NCBI GenBank assembly: GCA_905209435.1
Contig: CAJLTE010000045.1
Coordinates: 1-24,087, forward strand
Direction of reading: 5' to 3'
DNA: 24,087 bases
Source of the DNA: an uncultured Blautia sp.
Lineage (GTDB): Bacteria > Bacillota_A > Clostridia > Lachnospirales > Lachnospiraceae
Under the pieces are notes generated by a model. The model was not told the origin of the DNA. It did not search any database and worked only from the letters and a program-made list of their open reading frames with translations. Shown here piece by piece: positions 1-6,371 of the stretch. Position 1 is the stretch's first letter; every line of letters begins with the position of its first letter. A program made the translations under genes and the position numbers.

Positions 1-380
1 CCGCTTTTTTCCGGAGCTTTTCCCTCTGTCACTGAGATCCGGTTCATGGTTTGATTCACAGCTTCCACATGGAGTACCTTCTGCTTCTCGCCTTCTCCAC
101 ACATTACATCTGTCCCATAGGCGCCCTCTGCATTCTCTACTCCGTCCACCTGCTTAATGGCAGCTACATCATCCTCCGTCAGTCCCAGGGTTCCCACTAC
201 TTTGATATCCATAAGATTGGTTTCATCATAATAGGCATCACCTGAGAAGCGCATATCCGGTGACGAGGCCTGTATCCCGGAAAAAAACGCAACTCCCAGG
301 GCAACGATCATAAATATGGAAATAAATCTGGCTTTACTTTTGCGTATCTCCATCCAGAAATCTTTATGCATTGCTTTCAT
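1..380 (-). CDS. ABC transporter permease, FtsX-like, N-terminal part (cut by window edge)
   Basis: Reading the minus strand from 380 gives an uninterrupted frame of about 126 residues that runs off the left edge. It starts MKAMHKDFWMEIRKSKARF, followed by one hydrophobic segment at about residues 20-36 (ISIFMIVALGVAFFSG). An extracytoplasmic region follows, including DIKVVGTLGLTEDDV and VDGVENAEG, as in the periplasmic-core-like domain of MacB/FtsX-type permeases. An ATG at 386 is in frame, but AGGTGA lies five bases before the ATG at 380, so 380 is preferred. The gene begins 9 bases after the stop of the ATPase gene, so the two are co-transcribed and should form one transporter. Substrate unknown; export of a drug or peptide, or lipoprotein release, are typical of the family. 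The C-terminal part is not in the window. Confidence 0.85.
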   Translation of the reverse strand, partial: MKAMHKDFWMEIRKSKARFISIFMIVALGVAFFSGIQASSPDMRFSGDAYYDETNLMDIKVVGTLGLTEDDVAAIKQVDGVENAEGAYGTDVMCGEGEKQKVLHVEAVNQTMNRISVTEGKAPEKS

Positions 381-389
381 ACTCATCAC

Positions 390-1103
390 CTACCATTCTA
401 TCTCCTCAATCGGTGTAGGATGGTCATTCATCGTCATCCTGGAAACCTTGCCGTTCTTGATCTTGATCACCCGGTCTGCCATAGGTGTCAGCGCCGAGTT
501 ATGGGTAATGACGATCACTGTCATTCCTCGCTCCCTGCACATATCCTGCAAAAGCTTCAGGATTGCCTTACCAGTCTGATAGTCCAGTGCACCTGTGGGC
601 TCATCACACAATAAAAGCTTGGGATTCTTCGCCAGTGCCCTGGCTATGGAAACTCGCTGCTGCTCACCACCTGAAAGCTGTGCCGGAAAGTTTGTCAGTC
701 TGTCTTTCAGACCAACTTCTTCCAGAACTTCTCTCGCATCCAGCGGATCTTTACAGATCTGCAACGCCAGTTCTACGTTCTCCAGTGCTGTAAGATTCGG
801 CACCAGATTATAAAACTGGAATACAAATCCTATATCATTCCTTCGATAACCGGTAAGCTGCTTACTGTTATATCCGGCAATATTTTTACCATCCACACGT
901 ACCTCACCGCTGGTAGCTTTATCCATACCGCCAAGGATATTCAGCACTGTCGTCTTGCCCGCACCACTGGGACCTACGATTACTACAAACTCGCCTTTCG
1001 CAATTTCAAAACTGATCTCGTCCACTGCGACGATCTTTACCTCTTTTGTTCCGTATATCTTGGAAACCTTATCTAATTTTACATATGCTTCCTTCTCACT
1101 CAT
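390..1103 (-). CDS. ABC transporter ATP-binding protein, MacB/LolD type
   Basis: 237-residue cytoplasmic ATPase that should drive the permease encoded immediately downstream. Walker A is GPSGAGKT (residues 44-51), the Q-loop glutamine is in FVFQFYN (about 96), the signature is LSGGEQQR (143-150), Walker B and D-loop are [12 protein letters not shown] (163-174), and the switch histidine is in VITHN (201). The form DEPTGALD and the total length are typical of the MacB/LolD/FtsE-type subfamily. The frame is open up to an ATG at 1142, but that ATG has only a weak GGA before it. AGGGGAA sits six bases before the ATG at 1103, so 1103 is chosen. A perfect palindrome at 1162-1188 lies just upstream and suggests control by a repressor. 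All catalytic residues are present. Confidence 0.93.
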   Translation of the reverse strand: MSEKEAYVKLDKVSKIYGTKEVKIVAVDEISFEIAKGEFVVIVGPSGAGKTTVLNILGGMDKATSGEVRVDGKNIAGYNSKQLTGYRRNDIGFVFQFYNLVPNLTALENVELALQICKDPLDAREVLEEVGLKDRLTNFPAQLSGGEQQRVSIARALAKNPKLLLCDEPTGALDYQTGKAILKLLQDMCRERGMTVIVITHNSALTPMADRVIKIKNGKVSRMTMNDHPTPIEEIEW

Positions 1104-1161
1104 CCGCATTTCCCCTGTAATATATTTTACTACCTTGATCATCGTTTCCTATATTAATTTA

Positions 1162-1188
1162 CAGGCAGGTCAAACTTTGACCTGCCTG
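1162..1188. promoter_or_regulatory. 27-bp palindrome upstream of ABC operon, probable repressor operator
   Basis: Two perfect 13-base arms (CAGGCAGGTCAAA and TTTGACCTGCCTG) flank a single central C. The site lies 20 bases upstream of the longest possible ABC ATPase start and 58 bases from the preferred one. No T-run follows on either strand, so it is not a standard terminator. The inner core, a GGTCAAA/TTTGACC dyad, is the kind of site bound by dimeric TetR-family repressors, which often control such transporters. The identity of the regulator is inference; no TetR gene is in the window. Confidence 0.6.
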
Positions 1189-1295
1189 AGAGTTTCAAGG
1201 GTTATATTTATTGTAACACAATGCGATTGCAATTCATAATAAAAAATCTATAAACTTCTTAAATACTATACCACCATTCGTCCAAAGTAATTCTC

Positions 1296-2264
1296 TTACT
1301 CAATCCACGGAATCTCATAATTCCATGATTTGCGGATATCATCCATAATCTTCATGACTCTGACTGTCTCCGCATGCGGCATTTCCGGGCATTCGAGTTT
1401 TCCTTCTGCAAGCGCTCTCGCGCAGGATTCCACTTCATATTCATATCCTGTAATCTGCTCCGGTGGAAGATAGGACGCTACCTCTTTATAATCAGCATCA
1501 AACACTGTAATTTTTTCAGGATTATTGATGTTCTGTACCTGAATATATCCTTTAGTGCCGAAAATACTTCCCATTCTGTCTGAAATTTCTCTTGCTCCAC
1601 ACTGAAGTGTTGCCATGCGATTTCCCTCAAACAGCATCACAATACTGTCAAGGATATCCACTCCATCTCTAAAAATTGCCGTTGCTTTCACATCTTTCAC
1701 TTTTTCTCCCAAGATCATGGACGCAAAATTGATCGGATATACACCTACATCCAGAAGTGCACCTCCTGCAAGCTCTGGTTTTCGAATACGCTCCACATGA
1801 TCAATTGCATAACTAAGATTTGCTGTAACTGCTGTAACATCTCCAATCACGCCACTTGCTATAATATCATTAATCATAGTTCTGGATGGCATATATCTTG
1901 TCCAGATTGCTTCTGTAATCAAAAGCCCTTTTTCTTTTGCAAGCGCAAATAATTTCTGTGCCTGTTCAGCATTTACAGTAAATGATTTCTCACAGAGTAC
2001 ATTCTTTCCTGCTTCCAGGCACATTTTTGCATGTAAATAGTGATGTGAATGAGGTGTTGCTATATATACAAGGTCAACCCCGTCATCTTTCAACATTTCT
2101 TCATACGAACCATACGCTTTGTTAAATCCATACTGCTCTGCAAATTTCTGTGCACGCCCTAAATCCCTTGCTGCCACTGCATAAGCTTCAACATCTTTCA
2201 TACCGGCAACTGTGTTCGCCATTGCTATCGCGATATTACCGGCTCCTAAAATTGCCAACCTCAT
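1296..2264 (-). CDS. Gfo/Idh/MocA-family NAD(P)-dependent oxidoreductase
   Basis: 322-residue soluble dehydrogenase, probably acting on a sugar, inositol or dihydrodiol-like substrate. The N-terminal Rossmann motif is LGAGNIA (residues 6-12). The usual EKP motif reads CEKS (91-94). A central DVGVYPI motif (172-178), typical of the dimeric dihydrodiol dehydrogenase-like branch, carries the active-site region. The C-terminal half is the alpha/beta dimerisation and substrate domain (SIVMLFEGNRMATLQCG). The frame extends to an ATG at 2291, but GGAGG lies nine bases before the ATG at 2264, which also begins the Rossmann strand (MRLAILGAG); 2264 is therefore chosen. It seems monocistronic: neighbours are unrelated and intergenic gaps exceed 150 bases on both sides. 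Substrate cannot be assigned from sequence alone. Confidence 0.9.
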   Translation of the reverse strand: MRLAILGAGNIAIAMANTVAGMKDVEAYAVAARDLGRAQKFAEQYGFNKAYGSYEEMLKDDGVDLVYIATPHSHHYLHAKMCLEAGKNVLCEKSFTVNAEQAQKLFALAKEKGLLITEAIWTRYMPSRTMINDIIASGVIGDVTAVTANLSYAIDHVERIRKPELAGGALLDVGVYPINFASMILGEKVKDVKATAIFRDGVDILDSIVMLFEGNRMATLQCGAREISDRMGSIFGTKGYIQVQNINNPEKITVFDADYKEVASYLPPEQITGYEYEVESCARALAEGKLECPEMPHAETVRVMKIMDDIRKSWNYEIPWIE

Positions 2265-2434
2265 TTTTCGCATCCTCCGTATTTTAAACATTCTTCAACG
2301 TACTTATTTTCAGGAATATTTTATTTCTGTACCCTATCATCAATTCCTGTTTCCTACTACGCAAAAGCTTTATCCTAATGTTAATATTTTTACTCCTTCG
2401 TGACAATACCTAATTTTCTGTTTATCTATATTGG

Positions 2435-2653
2435 TTACTCCTTCAAAAATTTTTCTGCTTCACTCTGCTTTTCTCTTTTCCTTTTCGTCATCAGCCCCCC
2501 AATCCTTCCTGTCTCTTTTGCAGACAGACTCTTCCATCCATCACTTAATACCCTGTCCAGCAATCCCATTTCTTCTGCGATTTCATACTTCATGCATTCC
2601 TCAGTCGGTAATTCCCCGGCAAGATAGGCCTTTACTTCTTTCTCTTTATCCAA
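2435..2653 (-). CDS. Alpha/beta-type small acid-soluble spore protein-like
   Basis: Small DNA-coating spore protein candidate, 72 residues from a TTG start. It contains MKYEIAEEMGL, matching the first SASP signature and the germination-protease (GPR) cleavage region, and ETGRIGGLMTKRKRE, matching the second signature (family form GGxxTKRxv). The rest is charged and lacks a signal peptide. The frame is open to an ATG at 2701, but that ATG has no ribosome binding site and lies before a terminator hairpin. AAGGAG in the hairpin lies eleven bases before the TTG at 2653, giving the usual SASP length. A sigma-G-like promoter sits at 2680-2709, so expression in the forespore is likely. Start choice is uncertain; family assignment is fairly secure. 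Confidence 0.75.
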   Translation of the reverse strand: MDKEKEVKAYLAGELPTEECMKYEIAEEMGLLDRVLSDGWKSLSAKETGRIGGLMTKRKREKQSEAEKFLKE

Positions 2654-2695
2654 AACAGCCCACACTCCTTTTTTCTTTGGAGTATGGGCTGTTTT
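2652..2695. terminator. Bidirectional hairpin terminator after the Nudix gene
   Basis: Arms 2652-2668 and 2679-2695 form a 17-bp stem with one mismatch (AAAACAGCCCA pairs with TGGGCTGTTTT, then a C/A mismatch, then ACTCC/GGAGT). The loop is T-rich on the plus strand, A-rich on the minus. Short T-runs follow on both strands. It lies 32 bases after the Nudix stop codon. The same bases hold the SASP -10 element and ribosome binding site. Confidence 0.75.
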
Positions 2696-2709
2696 TATCA
2701 TTTTTATAC
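2680..2709 (-). promoter_or_regulatory. Sigma-G/F-like promoter for the SASP gene
   Basis: On the minus strand GTATA (2709-2705) is followed after 18 bases by CATACTC (2686-2680). This fits the forespore sigma-G pattern GnATR ... CATnnTA except for the last base. Transcription would start inside the loop of the terminator hairpin, just before AAAAAAGGAG. Support comes from the spore-protein identity of the gene; not tested. Confidence 0.45.
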
Positions 2710-2726
2710 ATCGTACAGATATTTGC

Positions 2727-3299
2727 TTATCTCTGTTTCATTTTCTCTACAAGTTTACCATACACATGTTCAACAAACCACGGCTCTGTAGATTTCTTCA
2801 GTGCTTCCTCCGGTGAAAACCAGGCTACTCCGCTGTTTTCGTCTTCCTTTATTGAAACGCTTTCTTCGGAATCTGCTTCCAGCAGATAAGTCACATTCAG
2901 ATGCAGATGACTGGACACATATTTTCCTTTTTTCACATGACCATCTACAGTAAGTGATTCCAGCGAAAAAATCTCATCTGAAACCGGACGTACATTGGAT
3001 ATTCCAGCTTCCTCTTTTACTTCTCGGACCGCCACTGAAAGCAGATCAGTCTCTCCATCTGCATGACCGCCAAGCCAGGACCAGGAATTATATATGTTAT
3101 GATACACCATAAGAACTTTACTTCTGTCCTTATTTACCACCCAGGCTGACGCGGTGATATGTGCCACTGCATTCTCTCTCAGAAATGCATTCTCATTGTT
3201 TTCTATCCAGTTAAGGATCAATGTTTTGTCCATTTCTTCCTGTTCATTAAATGGCTTATATTCTTTTATACTTTTTAGTAATTTTTCCCGTGTTACCAT
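2727..3299 (-). CDS. Nudix hydrolase
   Basis: 190-residue Nudix-fold pyrophosphohydrolase of unknown substrate. The Nudix box runs from G78 to I100: GHADGET, then seven residues, then REVKEEAGI. The metal-binding core REVKEE is intact. The first glutamate of the consensus falls on T84, with E83 one place earlier, a mild deviation. An N-terminal helical extension of about 45 residues precedes the domain (EYKPFNEQEEMDKTLILNWI), as in several clostridial Nudix proteins. AAGGAG lies seven bases before the ATG at 3299. A strong hairpin terminator follows, so it is probably transcribed alone. Nucleotide-sugar or oxidised-nucleotide cleanup are possibilities; the sequence does not decide. Confidence 0.9.
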   Translation of the reverse strand: MVTREKLLKSIKEYKPFNEQEEMDKTLILNWIENNENAFLRENAVAHITASAWVVNKDRSKVLMVYHNIYNSWSWLGGHADGETDLLSVAVREVKEEAGISNVRPVSDEIFSLESLTVDGHVKKGKYVSSHLHLNVTYLLEADSEESVSIKEDENSGVAWFSPEEALKKSTEPWFVEHVYGKLVEKMKQR

Positions 3300-3359
3300 A
3301 ACTTTTCTCCTTTATCTGCAGGCAGCTGACTGTTATTACATCTGACATAAATAATATCT

Positions 3360-3548
3360 TTAATATTTTTTCGGAATAATGATAGCTGCAATAATATATG
3401 CCCAGATTCCGGCCCCGCCAAAGCATGTAAGGATTACCCAGGCCAGACGCACAAGTGTCGGATCAATATCAAAATATTCTGCGATTCCTCCACATACGCC
3501 GCAAAGCATACTGTTTTCTGATGATTTGTATAAACGTTTATCACTCAT
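3360..3548 (-). CDS. PspC-domain small membrane protein
   Basis: 62-residue protein that is essentially one PspC domain: RLYKSSENSMLCGVCGGIAEY (residues 5-25, the GVCGGIAEYF hallmark), DIDPTLVRLAWV, and a hydrophobic stretch at about 34-58 ending IIIPKKY. PspC proteins are inner-membrane envelope-stress or signalling components. GGAGG is nine bases before the ATG at 3548. The nearest upstream genes on this strand are DUF4097 and DUF1700 proteins, which often occur with PspC domains, but a repeat element at 3572-3786 now separates them. Whether it shares their transcript is unknown. Confidence 0.92.
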   Translation of the reverse strand: MSDKRLYKSSENSMLCGVCGGIAEYFDIDPTLVRLAWVILTCFGGAGIWAYIIAAIIIPKKY

Positions 3549-3571
3549 TGTTCATTTCCTCCAATTTGTTA

Positions 3572-3786
3572 TTATATGATATCAGGGTCAAAAGGTCAAA
3601 AAGCCGTTCGTGCTTGCACGGTAAGGCGTTTGAACTTGGGACCCGCCAAACATGAGGAAGTAGCGATTTACGCAGTAAATCTGCGGATTCCGAATGTTTG
3701 AGAATTGCGGGAGCTGCTTAGCAGCGGAGCAATTCGTAGATATCAAGTTAGGGGCAAAATACCTTTTGACCCTAACATCATTATAT
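3572..3786. repeat. MITE-like element with terminal inverted repeats and flanking direct repeats
   Basis: A 202-base core (3578-3779) is bounded by 19-base inverted ends matching at 17 positions, including a perfect 13-base block (AGGGTCAAAAGGT at 3584-3596 and its complement at 3761-3773). The heptamer ATTATAT lies directly outside both ends (3571-3577 and 3780-3786), like a target-site duplication. The interior has nested pairings: CAAACAT/ATGTTTG (3647-3653 with 3694-3700) enclosing GATTTAC/GTAAATC (3665-3671 with 3675-3681), and GAATTGC/GCAATTC (3702-3708 with 3729-3735) enclosing GCTGC/GCAGC. No coding frame of note. It is either a non-autonomous mobile element or a structured RNA repeat. 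Confidence 0.75.
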
Positions 3787-3825
3787 TGAAATTCTTTGAT
3801 CTCTTACTTCATTAAGCGGATAAAA

Positions 3826-4701
3826 TCATCCGTTTCTGTGAGCTTTCCCTGAAAAACTTACAGAAACATTTCCCATTCCGCATTCCAGCTCCAGTTTCCT
3901 GTCTGCACTTGCATTGGAAATATGCTTCTCTCTGCCAAGTCCACTGTAAGAATCCGAACCTATATCCAAGTTCCCAATGCCACACTGCAGATCATAGTTA
4001 TAATCTTCCTCTTTACCAGTCACAGTCAGATCCATTTCACCTAATCCACATTCTCCATTTATTTTTTCTGCGCTCAGATCATTAAATGTCATGCTTCCCG
4101 TTCCAATCTGCAGATCAGCCTCCTTTGCCGTCACCAAAACATTCCCGGCAAATTCACCGGCTCCCATATCCACATTCAGTTCCTCTGTCTGAATCTCCCT
4201 GTTAATATAAACAGCTCCGGCTCCCATTTCTAAATCCAGCTTCTTAAGCTTCACATCTTTCGGATAAGAAATACAAACCTTCCTGGCTTTTGACTTTCGA
4301 TCCGTGCTTCTGACTTTAAGCGTATCCGCACTTTCTTTCACTGTTACCTTATTTCCATTATCGTTGTATACCTTAACAGAAAAACTGTCACCCTCTTCCA
4401 GATCCAGTTCATCATATTTCAGCTCTATATCCAGTTCCGTCGGCTGATATTTCAGATCATACACCCTGCAATCAGTAGAATCCTCACTCTTTACTGCAGC
4501 TTTCAGATCATCCTCATCATCTTCCGCATTATCAGAAAGCGTTTCTACCACCTCCTGTGGCCAAAACGCTCCTCTAAAATTTTTGAAACTCAGGACTTCC
4601 GACATGCTGGCGCCTATTACTCCACCAGCTGTCGTTAATCCAATTCCGGCAGCTCCGAAAATTCCTGCTGCGATCAGCATTCCCTTCGTAAATTTTCTCA
4701 T
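3826..4701 (-). CDS. DUF4097-domain membrane-anchored protein
   Basis: 291-residue protein with an N-terminal hydrophobic anchor or signal (residues 7-31, glycine/alanine-rich), an acidic linker (about 55-75), then a predicted beta-helix-like DUF4097 domain. The domain shows regular turns carrying a G-x-G motif: MGAGAVYI, MGAGEFAG, IGTGSMTF, CGLGEMDL, CGIGNLDI and CGMGNVSV. The family is called putative adhesin, but its function is not established. Its ATG overlaps the stop of the DUF1700 gene (ATGA at 4698-4701), so the two are translationally coupled. The start MRKFTKGM fits a cytoplasmic positive N-terminus. A weak hairpin with no T-run spans the stop codon (3814-3835). Confidence 0.9.
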   Translation of the reverse strand: MRKFTKGMLIAAGIFGAAGIGLTTAGGVIGASMSEVLSFKNFRGAFWPQEVVETLSDNAEDDEDDLKAAVKSEDSTDCRVYDLKYQPTELDIELKYDELDLEEGDSFSVKVYNDNGNKVTVKESADTLKVRSTDRKSKARKVCISYPKDVKLKKLDLEMGAGAVYINREIQTEELNVDMGAGEFAGNVLVTAKEADLQIGTGSMTFNDLSAEKINGECGLGEMDLTVTGKEEDYNYDLQCGIGNLDIGSDSYSGLGREKHISNASADRKLELECGMGNVSVSFSGKAHRNG

Positions 4702-5411
4702 CGAACCGCCTCCCCTCTCTTCTTATAAAGCAGCCTGCTGCAAAAATCTGTGATCTTTCTGAACCATTTCGGCACGATTCGAATCGCAACGCTGATCAAT
4801 CCCAGAACCATAAGAATTCCTACAGCAATCAGCAGACAACCAACTCCAACCGTCATAATTCCGGTTCCTGTCATTGTTGCACAAAGTCCTGCTCCAGCCA
4901 CAATAGCAGCAATTCCCAAGAGCAGTAAAATCACGCTTCCTATGCCCAATCCAACTATCAGCCAAAATGGCAGCAACAGAATTGCCACCGCAAATGTCAA
5001 AATGCCTCCCACAGCACCTTTAACAAACGGAGAAATGAAAACCAGAAAAATCACCGCAAGAATCAATACCGCCTGATTCCCTTTCCTAAAAAAGCGATTT
5101 TCTTTTCCCTTTTCTCCTGACTCTCCTGCATACTTTTCCGGCATCTGTCCCTGCTCTTTTGTCCGCGGATCTTCATATCCATGCTCTGTATATTCTCCAT
5201 ACTCATACTGCTCTGCTGACCCTTTCAGATCTGCTTTAATAATAGCAGCAACCTTCTCCGGACTGCCTAGTTCCCGGAGCACCGAGACCTCATTCTCAGG
5301 CCCGGCATCGTCAAAATAATTATCATAAAACTCAAGGGCTTCCCGTTTCTCCGTCTCCGGAATATCAGCAAGCAAATTCTCCAGTTCTCTCATAAACTGC
5401 GCCCTGTCCAT
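4698..5411 (-). CDS. DUF1700/HAAS-domain membrane protein
   Basis: 237-residue membrane protein. Residues 1-65 are a HAAS/DUF1700 helical domain (MDRAQFMRELENLLADIPE ... FYDNYFDDAG ... ELGSPEKVAAIIKADL). A charged Tyr/Glu-rich linker follows (66-110), then about four hydrophobic segments at roughly 113-130, 133-150, 152-175 and 183-208, ending in a basic tail. HAAS-domain proteins are usually encoded next to PadR regulators and are thought to link membrane state to signalling. GGGAGG within the end of the padR gene lies nine bases before the ATG. The stop overlaps the DUF4097 start by four bases. Mechanism unknown. Confidence 0.92.
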   Translation of the reverse strand: MDRAQFMRELENLLADIPETEKREALEFYDNYFDDAGPENEVSVLRELGSPEKVAAIIKADLKGSAEQYEYGEYTEHGYEDPRTKEQGQMPEKYAGESGEKGKENRFFRKGNQAVLILAVIFLVFISPFVKGAVGGILTFAVAILLLPFWLIVGLGIGSVILLLLGIAAIVAGAGLCATMTGTGIMTVGVGCLLIAVGILMVLGLISVAIRIVPKWFRKITDFCSRLLYKKRGEAVR

Positions 5412-5413
5412 CG

Positions 5414-5731
5414 TTATATTCCTCCCTCAAACATCCCACTGATCTTGGATGCATAAATTTTCCACTCAGCCTTGTAAAGTTCCAGCTGCGCAGCACCTCT
5501 GTCAGTCAGCTTATAATAACGCCGGTTACGTCCTGCATAAGCCATATCATAAACCTCCAGACAATCATCCTTCTGCAGTCTCCTCAGCACCGGATACAAA
5601 GTAGACTCCGAAACATCAAGAACTCCACGCACATCCTGCGTGATCTTATATCCGTAAGTCCCCTCTTTCTCCTTAGAAACAACCGCCAGAACAACCGCAT
5701 CCAGAAGCGCAGCACCTGTATTAAAAACCAT
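5414..5731 (-). CDS. PadR-family transcriptional regulator
   Basis: 105-residue winged-helix repressor. Family marks are GTYGYKI (residues 24-30), the recognition-helix segment SESTLYPVLRRLQKD (41-55) and the wing GRNRRYYKLTDRG (67-79). It is the short PadR type with only one C-terminal helix for dimerisation. The frame is open further upstream to 5794, but AAGGGAG lies seven bases before the ATG at 5731 and the family normally starts there. It is the first gene of an operon with DUF1700 (two-base gap) and DUF4097. A perfect dyad at 5842-5864 covers its promoter, so autoregulation of the whole operon is likely. The effector is unknown. Confidence 0.93.
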   Translation of the reverse strand: MVFNTGAALLDAVVLAVVSKEKEGTYGYKITQDVRGVLDVSESTLYPVLRRLQKDDCLEVYDMAYAGRNRRYYKLTDRGAAQLELYKAEWKIYASKISGMFEGGI

Positions 5732-5841
5732 ATGCACACTCCCTTGTCTTAATTGTATGCCATACATATGCCACCATCCAGGAAACATAACCATTCCTCT
5801 CCGCTACATACTATACAGCACAACAATATTGTTTTGTTTAC

Positions 5842-5874
5842 GATATTATATGATGTATAATATCATTTTGTCAA
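5842..5874 (-). promoter_or_regulatory. padR operon promoter with overlapping dyad operator
   Basis: On the minus strand TTGACA (5874-5869) and TATAAT (5850-5845) are perfect sigma-A boxes with an 18-base spacer. A perfect inverted repeat, GATATTATA - 5 bases - TATAATATC (5842-5864), covers the -10 box and most of the spacer. A second palindrome, AACAATATTGTT (5822-5833), lies about at the transcription start. Binding of PadR here would block RNA polymerase; that PadR is the binder is inference. Confidence 0.75.
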
Positions 5875-6115
5875 TACTATTTAGCAAAAATCAATTATCC
5901 TTTATAATTACTCTGAAATAATTCTAAAATAGCTCAATACTCATAACCACAATTTATTGTTAAACAAATATTTCTTCACCCTTTCTCAAATCAATTTTTA
6001 GTCAAGCGGATATTCGCAATTGAAGCAGGGGACTTACTTGATTTGGTTAATAATATTTTCCACTTAACAATAGTTCCATTTGCAGTTTCAACATTGTAGC
6101 TCTTTAGAAAAAACA
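5875..6115. other. AT-rich intergenic stretch, nothing recognised
   Basis: About 240 bases between the divergent padR promoter and the hairpin element. AT-rich, no open frame with a ribosome binding site, no tRNA-like or terminator-like structure. A promoter for the RNA methyltransferase gene should lie here or within the hairpin element, but no convincing pair of -35 and -10 boxes was found. Confidence 0.5.
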
Positions 6116-6329
6116 GCACGGGAAATATATCTGTCAGGGTGCATTTGCAGGCATCTTAGATCTTCTTAGCCAGTAAAAATCTGCGTTATGGAGAAAAATC
6201 GCAACCTGTCTGAGCGAAGTCTGCAACGGAGCGAGTTTTGCATTTTTCTCCATGCTCTTAGCAGATTTTTACTGGCATAGAAGATCTTAGATGCCGAAAC
6301 CGCACCCTGACAGATATATTTTCCCGCGC
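6116..6329. repeat. Long imperfect palindrome (hairpin element, MITE-like)
   Basis: The two halves are near-complementary over about 85 bases each. Matching blocks include TATATCTGTCAGGGTGC, GGCATCT/AAGATCTTCT, GCCAGTAAAAATCTGC and ATGGAGAAAAAT on the left, each with its complement on the right. The apex is a short G/C-richer loop around 6200-6237. The ends are GCACGGGAAA (6116) and its near-complement ending at 6329. No clear target duplication flanks it. As RNA it would form a single long stem. It ends 42 bases before the methyltransferase ATG, so it may be in that gene's leader. It shares no obvious sequence with the element at 3572-3786. Confidence 0.75.
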
Positions 6330-6371
6330 ATCCCTTTTCAAAAAATTTACAGCAAAGGAAATTTATCAACT

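Noticed and set aside
2654..2701. N-terminal extension of the SASP gene from ATG 2701
   Set aside because: No ribosome binding site, and it covers the terminator and the sigma-G-like promoter.
2431..2889. 152-residue plus-strand frame
   Set aside because: It crosses the SASP gene, the terminator hairpin and the end of the Nudix gene antisense; composition is Ser/Phe/Leu-rich with no family signature.
3572..3786. Riboswitch interpretation of the structured element
   Set aside because: No known aptamer consensus was recognised, and the inverted ends with direct flanking repeats point to a repeat element rather than a leader.
3814..3835. Hairpin AAGCGGAT/ATCCGTTT over the DUF4097 stop codon as a terminator
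   Set aside because: Short stem with one mismatch and no T-run; kept only as a remark in the gene entry.
6166..6369. 67-residue minus-strand frame before rsmF
   Set aside because: It is formed by the arm of the long palindrome and has no convincing ribosome binding site.
6291..6371. N-terminal extension of the RNA methyltransferase
   Set aside because: The extra 27 residues come from the repeat element; a ribosome binding site precedes the ATG at 6372.
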